From Granulicella sp. WH15 (GTDB lineage: Bacteria > Acidobacteriota > Terriglobia > Terriglobales > Acidobacteriaceae), in assembly GCF_009914315.1 (NCBI RefSeq), contig NZ_CP042596.1:868001-932000 (forward strand): 64,000 nucleotides of DNA. Reading direction: 5' to 3'. The translations under genes were made by a program, and so were the position numbers. The notes under the pieces are model-generated. The model searched no databases, was not told the DNA's origin, and was given only the letters and a program-made list of their open reading frames with translations. This document shows, piece by piece, positions 17,427-25,182 of this stretch; position 1 is the first letter of the stretch, and every line of letters begins with the position of its first letter.

Positions 17427-19118
17427 ATGGCAGATTCTTCACTTCCGATACCCGGTGCGCTTGAGGTGACATCGCCGCGTTATTCGCAGGCCGCTATCTT
17501 GCAGTGGCTGAATAGCTGGGTGACGACCGTCGATCATAAGAAGCTCGGTATCCTCTACACGCTCTATGCGATATTTTTTCTGCTGGTCGGCGGGGTGGAG
17601 GCGATGGCCATTCGCATCCAGTTGATTCGGCCGAACAATACGTTTCTTTCGCCGGAGGTCTTCAACCGCCTGTTCACCATGCACGGGACCACCATGGTGT
17701 TTCTGGTGGGGATGACCTTCATCTTTGGGTTCGCCAACTATCTTATTCCGCTAATGATTGGCGCACGGGATATGGCGTTTCCGCGGCTGAATGCGTTTAG
17801 CTTCTGGGTGACGGCCTTTGGCGGCCTGATGATTTATTACAGCTTCATCGGAGGCTATGGGCTCTTTGGTGACGGCAGTGCTCCCGATGTTGGCTGGTTC
17901 GCTTATGCGCCGCTTACGGCGAAGGCGTTTTCGCGGGGGCACAGCACAGACTTCTGGGCGTTGTCGCTGATTGTGACGGGCTTCGGTACGGTGGGTGCGG
18001 CGATCAATGTGATTGCCACAATCCTCTGTATGCGCTGCAAGGGGATGACGATGATGCGTCTTCCGCTCTTTGCATGGCTCAACTTTGCTGTCAGCGGTCT
18101 GATTCTGGTCACGATTACTCCTCTGACCGCGGCGCAGATCATGCTGCTGGTGGATCGCTATCTTGGGGGACACTTCTTCGATACGCAGTCGGGCGGTTCG
18201 GCGATGATCTGGATGCACTTCTTCTGGATCTTCGGCCATCCTGAGGTCTACGTACTGGTGCTGCCTGCGTTTGCTATTGCGAACGAGATAATTCCGGTGT
18301 TCTCGCGCAAGGCGATCTTTGGCTATCCGGCCATGGTCGCGGCGTCGATGGGGATTGTGTTCATCAGCCTCGGCGTGTGGGCGCACCATATGTTCACCAT
18401 CGGGATGACGTCCGTGTCGAATGCGTTTTTCTCGCTGTCCACAATGCTCGTCGGTATTCCGACCGGGATGAAGATCTTCAACTGGGTCGCGACCATGTGG
18501 GGCGGCAAGCTACGCTTTGCGACTCCGATGCTCTTCTGCACGGCATTTCTGTTTCAGTTTCTGATCGCGGGACTTACAGGCATCATGCTCTCAGTGGTGC
18601 CGTGGAACTGGCAGCTGCATAACTCTTATTTTGTGATCGCTCACTTCCACTATGTGCTGGTTGGAGCCATTGTCTTCTGTATCTTTGCGGGGCTGTACTA
18701 TTGGTACCCCAAAGTGACGGGCCGCATGATGAACGAGACCCTGGGGAAGTGGCACTTCTGGCTCTTCCTGATCGGCTTCCACATCACCTTCGACATCATG
18801 CACATCCCGGGAATGCTGGGGATGCCACGCTCCATCTATACCTACGAGGCCAGCCGTGGATGGGGCACTTTGAACATGATTGTCTCTATCGGCGGATTCA
18901 TTCAGGCCATCGCAGTTCTGCTCTTTGCGTTCAATCTGGTCTGGTCCTACTTCTACGGCGAGAAGGCGGGCAACGATCCATGGGATGCCTGGACGCTGGA
19001 GTGGACGACCGCTTCACCGCCTCCTGCTTACAACTTTGAGGATGACCCGGTCGTGCGCAGCAGGCGTCCATTGTGGGACCTGAAGCATACGGAAGATACG
19101 GACTGGAAGTACGAATGA
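17427..19118 (+). CDS. coxA: Cytochrome c oxidase subunit I
   Basis: 563 residues, twelve TM segments. Heme a ligands are His86 (TMHGTTM) and His408; heme a3 ligand is His406 (AHFHYV). CuB ligands are His271 in GHPEVY with the cross-linked Tyr275, and His320-His321. The GHPEVY glutamate marks an A1-type proton-pumping heme-copper oxidase. The C-terminal tail DDPVVRSRRPLWDLKHTEDTDW is common in soil-bacterial caa3 enzymes. It reduces oxygen to water in the inner membrane. Operon position two. Confidence 0.97.
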   Translation: MADSSLPIPGALEVTSPRYSQAAILQWLNSWVTTVDHKKLGILYTLYAIFFLLVGGVEAMAIRIQLIRPNNTFLSPEVFNRLFTMHGTTMVFLVGMTFIFGFANYLIPLMIGARDMAFPRLNAFSFWVTAFGGLMIYYSFIGGYGLFGDGSAPDVGWFAYAPLTAKAFSRGHSTDFWALSLIVTGFGTVGAAINVIATILCMRCKGMTMMRLPLFAWLNFAVSGLILVTITPLTAAQIMLLVDRYLGGHFFDTQSGGSAMIWMHFFWIFGHPEVYVLVLPAFAIANEIIPVFSRKAIFGYPAMVAASMGIVFISLGVWAHHMFTIGMTSVSNAFFSLSTMLVGIPTGMKIFNWVATMWGGKLRFATPMLFCTAFLFQFLIAGLTGIMLSVVPWNWQLHNSYFVIAHFHYVLVGAIVFCIFAGLYYWYPKVTGRMMNETLGKWHFWLFLIGFHITFDIMHIPGMLGMPRSIYTYEASRGWGTLNMIVSIGGFIQAIAVLLFAFNLVWSYFYGEKAGNDPWDAWTLEWTTASPPPAYNFEDDPVVRSRRPLWDLKHTEDTDWKYE

Positions 19119-19131
19119 GGGGGCAAGGTAA

Positions 19132-19728
19132 ATGAGCACTGCCGTCGTGACACCGGAAGCTGTTGAAAGCCCTTGGGTACTGCCGTCCAAAGGCCGCGTG
19201 GGGATGGCCTGCCTCATCATCGCGGAGACGGCGATCTTCACCATCTTCGTCGTCGCTTACGTTTATTACATGGGCAAGACCACATCCGGGCCTACGCCGA
19301 GAGAGGTGCTCTCGCTGCCCATCTTCAACTCCATCTGCCTGCTCTCGAGCAGCGTGACCATCTGGCTGGCGGAGCACGCGATTGAGCGGGGGGAGATCAG
19401 GAAGTTCGGAGTTTGGTGGGCGGTTACGATTGCGCTTGGCGCTATCTTTTTGATCGGTACGGCCAACGAGTGGCGCACACTGATCTATCACGATGGGCTG
19501 ACTGTTAGTACGAATCTGTTCGGCACTACGTTTTATTGCCTGGTCGGGCTGCACGCCTCGCACGTCATCATCGGGCTGTTGGGATTGCTGACGGTTCTGA
19601 TCTTCACGCTGACGGGTCGAGTGAAGCAGGAGCACTCAGAGCGGGTCCAGGTGCTCGCGCTGTACTGGCACTTCGTCGATGCCGTCTGGATCGTCGTCTT
19701 CACTGTCGTGTATGTCATCGGTCGATAG
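19132..19728 (+). CDS. coxC: Cytochrome c oxidase subunit III (heme-copper oxidase subunit III)
   Basis: 198 residues, a five-helix form shorter than the seven-helix mitochondrial type. Motifs include GMACLIIAETAIFTIFVVAYVYY, LIYHDGLTVSTNLFGTTFYCLVGLHASHVIIGL and LYWHFVDAVWIVVFTVVYVI, where the HASHV and WHFVD text is diagnostic. It lies 13 bp after coxA with a GGGGCAAGG ribosome site. It stabilises subunit I and supports proton uptake. Confidence 0.95.
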   Translation: MSTAVVTPEAVESPWVLPSKGRVGMACLIIAETAIFTIFVVAYVYYMGKTTSGPTPREVLSLPIFNSICLLSSSVTIWLAEHAIERGEIRKFGVWWAVTIALGAIFLIGTANEWRTLIYHDGLTVSTNLFGTTFYCLVGLHASHVIIGLLGLLTVLIFTLTGRVKQEHSERVQVLALYWHFVDAVWIVVFTVVYVIGR

Positions 19729-19744
19729 TCGATAGAGAGAGAAT

Positions 19745-20596
19745 ATGGAAACTCACGAGCACGCCGGTCCGCACACCAAGACGATTCAACTGCCAGCCCC
19801 GACGGCATGGCCGATCGTCCTTGCCTTCGGGATCACGCTTGTCTTTGCGGGCATTGTCACCAGTCCTATGATTAGCCTCCTGGGAGGGGTACTGGCGATC
19901 TCCGCTGCGATTGGCTGGTTTCGCCAGGTGATTCCGCATGAGGCGCACGAAGAGGTACCGGTGAGCACGGCTGAGGAGATTGCCATCTTTTCCGCGCGTA
20001 CCAGCGTGGCGCGTATTGAGGTCAGTGCGCAGCACCGCGCTCGCCTGCCGCTGGAGACGTATCCGATCATCTCGGGCCTCAAGGGTGGGATCGTCGGTGG
20101 TGTGGTGATGATCTTTCCGGCGCTGCTCTATGGGCTCATCGGATACCACAGCATCTGGTATCCGGTGAATCTGCTTGGGGGCGCGGGTATCGCGGGTTGG
20201 AAGAACCCAACGACCGCGGACATCGCCGCCTTCCACGCGCAGGGTTTGATCGCAGCCACGATTATCCATGTCGTTGCTTGCCTGCTAATTGGACTGCTCT
20301 ACGGTGCAGTATTGCCGATGTTGCCGAGGCGGCCTGTACTGCTTGGGGGAATCATTGCGCCGCTTCTGTGGACTGGGCTTTTGCACTCTGCGCTTGGCAT
20401 CATTGATCCAGAGCTCAACGAGCGGATCGACTGGGGATGGTTCATCCTCTCGCAGATTGCGTTTGGCATGGTTGCGGGTTGGATTGTCTCGCGAGATAAC
20501 AAGGTGCCTACGGGGCAGTCGCTGCCTGTTGCGGTACGCATGGGATTAGAGACGCCGGGCCTGCATGTAGAGGAGAAGGAGGACAGTGACCGATGA
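19745..20596 (+). CDS. Respiratory-operon membrane protein of unknown function
   Basis: 283 residues with a hydrophilic His-rich start (METHEHAGPHTKT). Two TM helices (about 22-60) resemble a short cytochrome oxidase subunit IV-like piece. A soluble loop follows, then about four more TM helices (PIISGLKGGIVGGVVMIFPALLYGLIGY, AATIIHVVACLLIGLLYGAVLPML, LLGGIIAPLLWTGLLHSALG, WFILSQIAFGMVAGWIVS). Similar proteins occur between oxidase and bc-type genes in Acidobacteriota clusters. It may be an accessory subunit or a linker in a supercomplex; I cannot assign chemistry. Its stop overlaps the next ATG (ATGA). Confidence 0.75.
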   Translation: METHEHAGPHTKTIQLPAPTAWPIVLAFGITLVFAGIVTSPMISLLGGVLAISAAIGWFRQVIPHEAHEEVPVSTAEEIAIFSARTSVARIEVSAQHRARLPLETYPIISGLKGGIVGGVVMIFPALLYGLIGYHSIWYPVNLLGGAGIAGWKNPTTADIAAFHAQGLIAATIIHVVACLLIGLLYGAVLPMLPRRPVLLGGIIAPLLWTGLLHSALGIIDPELNERIDWGWFILSQIAFGMVAGWIVSRDNKVPTGQSLPVAVRMGLETPGLHVEEKEDSDR

Positions 20597-21336
20597 AGAG
20601 TCTTTATCGCGTGATGGTCCTTGCAGCCCTTGTGCTTCCTCTGGCCGGATGTCATCTGCCGGGGAAGCCGCGTCTTGATGCGGAAGACGTGCGGCCCGAT
20701 GAGGTCAAAGATTTTACGAAGCTCTATGCCAGCAACTGCTCGGCCTGTCATGGGTCGGATGGGAGCAATGGTCCCTCCATCGCGCTTGCGAATCCGGTAT
20801 ATCAGGCCATCGTGAGTGAAGACGATCTGCGCAAGTCCATCGCGAACGGTGGGCCTGGAAAGCTGATGCCTGCGTTTGCACAAAGCGCCGGAGGAATGTT
20901 GACCGATGCGCAGGTGGAGGTGCTGGTCAAGGGGATTCACCAGCGCTGGTATAAGCCGGGGTATCTGGAGAAGCAGATTCCTCCGCCTTACAAGGCTGAT
21001 GTGCAGGGCGATGGAATGCGCGGGCAGCAGTCATTTCAGACGTACTGCGTCTCTTGCCACAGTGACGTGGGCGGTAAGAAGGCCAGCGGCGGCTCGGTGA
21101 CGGATCGGTCTTATCTGGCGCTGGTGAGCGATCAGTCTTTGCGAAATACCATCATTGCTGGCCGGCCCGACCTTGGGCATCCGGATTGGCGCAGCGCGCT
21201 ACAGGGGCATTCGATGAGCGACCAGGAGGTGACGGACATCGTGACCTGGATGGCCGCTCAGCGGCAGGCAGATCCAACGCAACCCGGCCAGGGCAAAGAG
21301 CAGCCCCGCAACGGAGGAGAGGAAACACATGAGTGA
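20593..21336 (+). CDS. Diheme cytochrome c lipoprotein
   Basis: 247 residues. A lipoprotein signal ends LPLAGC (Cys20), followed by two class-I cytochrome c domains: CSACH at 49-53 with a Met ligand in KLMPAF, and CVSCH at 152-156. Two hemes on a membrane-anchored protein between oxidase and bc genes suggest an electron shuttle between the two complexes. The start overlaps the upstream stop by ATGA and the end overlaps the Rieske gene by 8 bp, which implies translational coupling. Confidence 0.93.
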   Translation: MKSLYRVMVLAALVLPLAGCHLPGKPRLDAEDVRPDEVKDFTKLYASNCSACHGSDGSNGPSIALANPVYQAIVSEDDLRKSIANGGPGKLMPAFAQSAGGMLTDAQVEVLVKGIHQRWYKPGYLEKQIPPPYKADVQGDGMRGQQSFQTYCVSCHSDVGGKKASGGSVTDRSYLALVSDQSLRNTIIAGRPDLGHPDWRSALQGHSMSDQEVTDIVTWMAAQRQADPTQPGQGKEQPRNGGEETHE

Positions 21337-21880
21337 CGGCCAATGGTATACGCGGCGATCGGTGTTGTTGAAGATCGGCGTCTTTCTGAACGGCATTGTG
21401 GGGCTTGCGATTGCGACTCCGGTGATTGGTTATCTGCTCTCTCCGATTAAGAAGAAGGGAGCGTATAACTCCTGGATCTCGCTGGGGGAGATCGATCAGT
21501 TTCCTGAGGGGCAGACGCGGCTGGCTGAGTTTGTAAATCCTTCGAAGCACGCGCAGGATGGCGAGACCTCGAAGACGCCTTGCTGGGTGCGGCGTGTGAG
21601 TGGAAGCAAGTTTCAGGTCTTTGCGATTAACTGTGCGCACCTGGGGTGCCCGGTGCGGTGGTTCCCGCAGTCGGAGCTGTTTATGTGCCCGTGCCACGGC
21701 GGCGCTTACTATGCGGACGGCTCGAGGGCGTCGGGACCGCCGGAGCGGGGGCTGTTCGAGTACGAATATAAAGTCGTCAAGAACGAGCTTCATATCAGCT
21801 CTGGACAGATGCCTACGTTGGCCAATCAGGCCGGTCTCGTCAACATTGAAGGAACAGGGAAGTCCCCATGCCTTGGCTAA
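21329..21880 (+). CDS. Rieske 2Fe-2S protein of the bc complex
   Basis: 183 residues. An N-terminal TM anchor has a Tat-like RRSVLLK. The Rieske fold contains Cys102-x-His104 (NCAHLGC) and Cys120-Pro-Cys122-His123 (CPCHGG). Cys102, His104, Cys120 and His123 bind the cluster; Cys107 and Cys122 form the usual disulfide. It takes electrons from quinol at the Qo site and passes them to cytochrome c. It overlaps both neighbours (8 bp and 13 bp). Confidence 0.96.
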   Translation: MSDGQWYTRRSVLLKIGVFLNGIVGLAIATPVIGYLLSPIKKKGAYNSWISLGEIDQFPEGQTRLAEFVNPSKHAQDGETSKTPCWVRRVSGSKFQVFAINCAHLGCPVRWFPQSELFMCPCHGGAYYADGSRASGPPERGLFEYEYKVVKNELHISSGQMPTLANQAGLVNIEGTGKSPCLG

Positions 21881-23334
21881 AGAAGACCTACGGTTGGTTT
21901 GAGCGCCGGATCCAGCTTGAAGGTCCGGTCATGGAGGCTGCGCTCCATCCTGTGCCGCGCAATACGGCGAGCTGGTGGTATGTGTTTGGCAGCGCCGCTA
22001 TGACGCTGCTGATGCTGCAGTTCGTGACGGGCATCCTGCTGGCGATGGTCTATGTTCCCTCGGGGAGCGAGGCCTGGTCGAGCCTCAACCAGTTGAACCA
22101 TCAGCTTACGCTGGGATGGTTTCTGCGGGCGATGCACGGCTGGGGATCGAACTTCATGGTTGCCGTGGTGCTCATCCACATGGCGCAGGTATTTCTCTTC
22201 GGCGCGTATAAGTTTCCGCGTGAGCTGACGTGGATCGCCGGGGTCTTTCTGCTGCTGCTTACGCTGGGGATGGCGTTCACGGGGCAGGTTATGCGCTTCG
22301 ATCAGGACGCCTACTGGGGGCTGGGGATTGGGGCTTCGATTGCCAGTCGTGTGCCGCTGATCGGTGGCCCCTTGGTGAACCTGATGCTGGGTGGTCCAAC
22401 GATCTCGGGGGCGACGCTTTCACGTTTCTTTGCGCTGCACGTGTTTATCGTTCCAGGCGCGATGCTTGCCTTTACGGGGCTGCATCTCTGGATGGTGCTT
22501 AAGCTCGGCATCAATGACTGGCCGATGCCGGGCCGGGTTGTGCGGCGCTCGACCTATACGCAGGAGTATGAGGAGCTGACCCATACGGATGGCGTTCCCT
22601 TCGTCCCGGATGCGTTGTGGAAGGATCTCTTCTTCTCTGCGGCTATTCTGGCGGCTGTGGCGGTGTGTGCCGCGGTCTTCGGGCCGTATGGTCCCGGTGG
22701 GCAGCCTGACCCGACGATCATTCAGACTGCTCCGAAGCCGGACTTCTTCTTCCTGTGGCTCTATGCGGTGCTCTCGTATCTGCCGCCGAGCATGGAGACG
22801 CCCTTTGTGCTCATCGCTCCGGTGCTGGGTATCGTTGCTCTGCTGGCGCTGCCGCTTGTTGCAGGGGAGGGTGAGAAGAGCTGGCATCGTCGGCCTGTCG
22901 CGGTGCTGGTACTTGTAACCGTTGCGGTTTCATGGGCTACGTTTACCAAACTCGCGACGTATACGCCGTGGAGTCCGCAGATGGATGCGTGGAGCGGCTA
23001 TGCACTGCCGCAGAAGCTCATCCATAGTGAGACGCCGCTCGAACGGCAGGGAGCTGTTGTCTTTCAGGATAAGCAGTGCCGTAACTGCCATATCATCGGA
23101 GGCACAGGCGGGCAGCGGGGACCGGCGCTGGATACGGTGGCGACACGTCTGACGGAGGATCAACTGGTTCGTCAGGTGATTCAGGGCGGAGGCAACATGC
23201 CCGCGTATGGGAAGAACCTCAGCCCTGCCGAGGTGACCGCGCTGGTGCGCTTTCTGGAGACGCTGAAGCCTGCGGGGCAACCGGCGGCGGTCGATGCGTC
23301 GCAGCAGGCGCAGGCGGTATCGGCGAAGCCCTGA
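21868..23334 (+). CDS. Cytochrome b (b6-like) fused to a cytochrome c domain
   Basis: 488 residues. Heme b ligands are His90/His104 and His191/His206; the 14/15 spacing is that of cytochrome b6, not mitochondrial bc1. The Qo motif equivalent of PEWY reads PDFF (KPDFFFLWLYAVLSYLPPSMETP). TM helices continue to about 365 and then a C-terminal cytochrome c with CRNCH (404-408) and a Met ligand in MPAYG. The single polypeptide thus combines the b6, subunit IV and cytochrome c functions that are separate proteins elsewhere. It ends the 16346-23334 operon and is followed by a terminator shared with the convergent serC. Confidence 0.94.
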   Translation: MPWLKKTYGWFERRIQLEGPVMEAALHPVPRNTASWWYVFGSAAMTLLMLQFVTGILLAMVYVPSGSEAWSSLNQLNHQLTLGWFLRAMHGWGSNFMVAVVLIHMAQVFLFGAYKFPRELTWIAGVFLLLLTLGMAFTGQVMRFDQDAYWGLGIGASIASRVPLIGGPLVNLMLGGPTISGATLSRFFALHVFIVPGAMLAFTGLHLWMVLKLGINDWPMPGRVVRRSTYTQEYEELTHTDGVPFVPDALWKDLFFSAAILAAVAVCAAVFGPYGPGGQPDPTIIQTAPKPDFFFLWLYAVLSYLPPSMETPFVLIAPVLGIVALLALPLVAGEGEKSWHRRPVAVLVLVTVAVSWATFTKLATYTPWSPQMDAWSGYALPQKLIHSETPLERQGAVVFQDKQCRNCHIIGGTGGQRGPALDTVATRLTEDQLVRQVIQGGGNMPAYGKNLSPAEVTALVRFLETLKPAGQPAAVDASQQAQAVSAKP

Positions 23335-23373
23335 AGGTAAACATCGAGTAGGTTTGATTGCTCAAATGAACCG

Positions 23374-23415
23374 CCTGCTGCCCTTGTTCTCCGGGCAGCA
23401 GGAGATTTCGTTTTG
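23374..23415. terminator. Hairpin terminator between cytochrome b and serC
   Basis: CCTGCTGCCC (23374-23383) pairs with GGGCAGCAGG (23393-23402), a 10-bp stem with a 9-nt loop, followed on the + strand by AGATTTCGTTTTGGTT. It lies between convergent genes and could serve both. Confidence 0.7.
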
Positions 23416-23422
23416 GTTGGTG

Positions 23423-24589
23423 TTATTGGCGGGCGATGATGGTGGCGAACGCGTAGTCGAGCCATTGGAGAAGGGCTTCGATGTCCGAGGTCTCGACGGT
23501 GGCTCCGCCCCAGACGCGCAGTCCGGAGGGGGCGTCGCGGTAGGAGGCGATGTCGTAGCCAACGCCTTCCGACTCAACGAGGCTGACCAGGTCTTTTACA
23601 AACTTCGCCTGCTGTTCGGCGCTCAGTGCGGCGACGGTGGGATCGACGATCGTCAGGCAGATAGAAGTGCAGGAGCGCGTCTCGGGGCGCTGGGCGAGGA
23701 AGCCGCACCAGGTGCTCTTGCTCTGCCAGTCGACCACTGCGCGCAGGTTGCTCTCGGAGCGGCGGATCAGCTCCGGCAGCCCGCCGATGGACTTCGCCCA
23801 ACGCAGCCCGTCGAGCGCGTCTTCGACGGCGACCATCGAGGGCGTGTTGATGGTCTCGCCCTGGAAGATGCCTTCGATCAGCTTGCTGCCTTTGACCAGG
23901 CGGAAGATCTTGGGCAGGGGCCAGGCGGGCTTGTAGCTCTCGAGGCGCTCGACCGCACGCGGGCTCAGCACCAGCATTCCGTGTGCGCCTTCGCCGCCGA
24001 GCACCTTCTGCCAGGACCAGGTGACGACGTCGAGCTTGTTCCAGGGAAGCTCCATGGCGAATGCGGCGGAGGTGGCGTCGCAGATGGTCAGGCCCTCTCG
24101 ATTGTCGGAGATCCAGTCGCCGTTGGGGACGCGTACGCCGGAGGTGGTGCCGTTCCAGGTGAAGATGACGTCGTGCGCCGGGTCGATCTGAGATAGATCG
24201 GGAAGCTCACCGTAGGGGGACTCGAAGATGCGCGTGTCCGGCAGCTTGAGCTGCTTGGTGATGTCGGTGACCCACTCCTTGCCGAAGCTCTCCCAGCCCA
24301 GGACGTCGACGCCGCGTGCGCCCAGCAGCGACCAGAGCGCCATCTCGACGGCTCCGGTATCCGAGCCGGGAACGATGCCGATGCGGTAGTCGTCGGGGAT
24401 GCCGAGGATCTGGCGGGTCAGCTCAATGACCTCTTGCAGTTTGGCCTTGCCGGGCTTGGAGCGGTGGGAGCGGCCTACGAGCGCGTCGGAGAGCGAGGCG
24501 GGCTGCCAGCCGGGACGCTTGGCGCAAGGGCCGGAGGAGAAGTGAGGATTGATCGGCCGATGGGTGGGCTTGAGAGGTGATTCGGACAA
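23423..24589 (-). CDS. serC: Phosphoserine aminotransferase
   Basis: 388 residues, starting at TTG 24589 with AAAGGAAACG upstream. It carries the long-type SerC text: [52 protein letters not shown] and the PLP-binding Lys195 in [16 protein letters not shown]. It converts 3-phosphohydroxypyruvate and glutamate to phosphoserine in serine biosynthesis, the carbon source for cysteine. It follows the YtkA/FixH-like gene by 56 bp on the same strand, an unusual partner; co-transcription is possible but no functional link is evident. Confidence 0.94.
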   Translation of the reverse strand: MSESPLKPTHRPINPHFSSGPCAKRPGWQPASLSDALVGRSHRSKPGKAKLQEVIELTRQILGIPDDYRIGIVPGSDTGAVEMALWSLLGARGVDVLGWESFGKEWVTDITKQLKLPDTRIFESPYGELPDLSQIDPAHDVIFTWNGTTSGVRVPNGDWISDNREGLTICDATSAAFAMELPWNKLDVVTWSWQKVLGGEGAHGMLVLSPRAVERLESYKPAWPLPKIFRLVKGSKLIEGIFQGETINTPSMVAVEDALDGLRWAKSIGGLPELIRRSESNLRAVVDWQSKSTWCGFLAQRPETRSCTSICLTIVDPTVAALSAEQQAKFVKDLVSLVESEGVGYDIASYRDAPSGLRVWGGATVETSDIEALLQWLDYAFATIIARQ

Positions 24590-24645
24590 GAACGTTTCCT
24601 TTCAGACGACTGCTGGTGCTGTTGAAGAGATCAGGCGATTGGAGA

Positions 24646-25182
24646 CTATGAGGCTCTGCTTCTTATCGTGCGTTCCTGCTTCCATTGTCGCTTTCTCCGC
24701 TCGTGAATGACAAATAGGAGGCAGATTAGGAGTGGGGTGGAGACTGTGGCCCATATCTCGTAAGTTTGTTGGTGGGCAGTGCCTACGGTCAGGTCGGTTG
24801 TGCACTGGCCGGTTCTGCCCTTGCGGTTTACGTCGATAGTGATTCGCCAGCGTCCGGGGCGAGGGAAGGTGATCTGGGCTGCTTGCAGGATGCCTCTAGC
24901 CGATGAGCCGTGGGCGGTTTGGGCTACGATCTTATTGGCGGGGGCTGCATCGAGTTGGTTCAGGGTGAGTCTGACCTCGGCATCGGTGATGAACTCGCCG
25001 GTGGCGGCATCTTCGACCCCAATGCTTAGATCCGCAGGGCCAGTCGTCAAGGTGTCCGGTGTGGAGAAGAGCGTGACCATATAGGGGCCTGCGCTTGCGT
25101 GCATCTGCACGCGGCCTCCGTCGCCGTGGGCGGGCATGACGAAGAGCAATGCGGCCGCCAGGGCTAGAAGGATGTGTCTCAT
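24646..25182 (-). CDS. YtkA/FixH-like membrane-anchored protein
   Basis: 178 residues from ATG 25182, whose ATGA overlaps the stop of the CtaG fusion gene upstream. A signal peptide (MRHILLALAAALLFVMPAHG) is followed by an Ig-like YtkA domain (GPYMVTLFSTPDTLTTGPADLSIGVEDAATGEFITDAEVRLTL and FPRPGRWRITIDV). A C-terminal TM helix (WATVSTPLLICLLFVIHE) has a basic tail. Proteins with this fold occur next to oxidase copper-assembly genes; a copper-handling or assembly role fits the context but no Cys/His/Met metal motif stands out. Confidence 0.75.
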   Translation of the reverse strand: MRHILLALAAALLFVMPAHGDGGRVQMHASAGPYMVTLFSTPDTLTTGPADLSIGVEDAATGEFITDAEVRLTLNQLDAAPANKIVAQTAHGSSARGILQAAQITFPRPGRWRITIDVNRKGRTGQCTTDLTVGTAHQQTYEIWATVSTPLLICLLFVIHERRKRQWKQERTIRSRAS

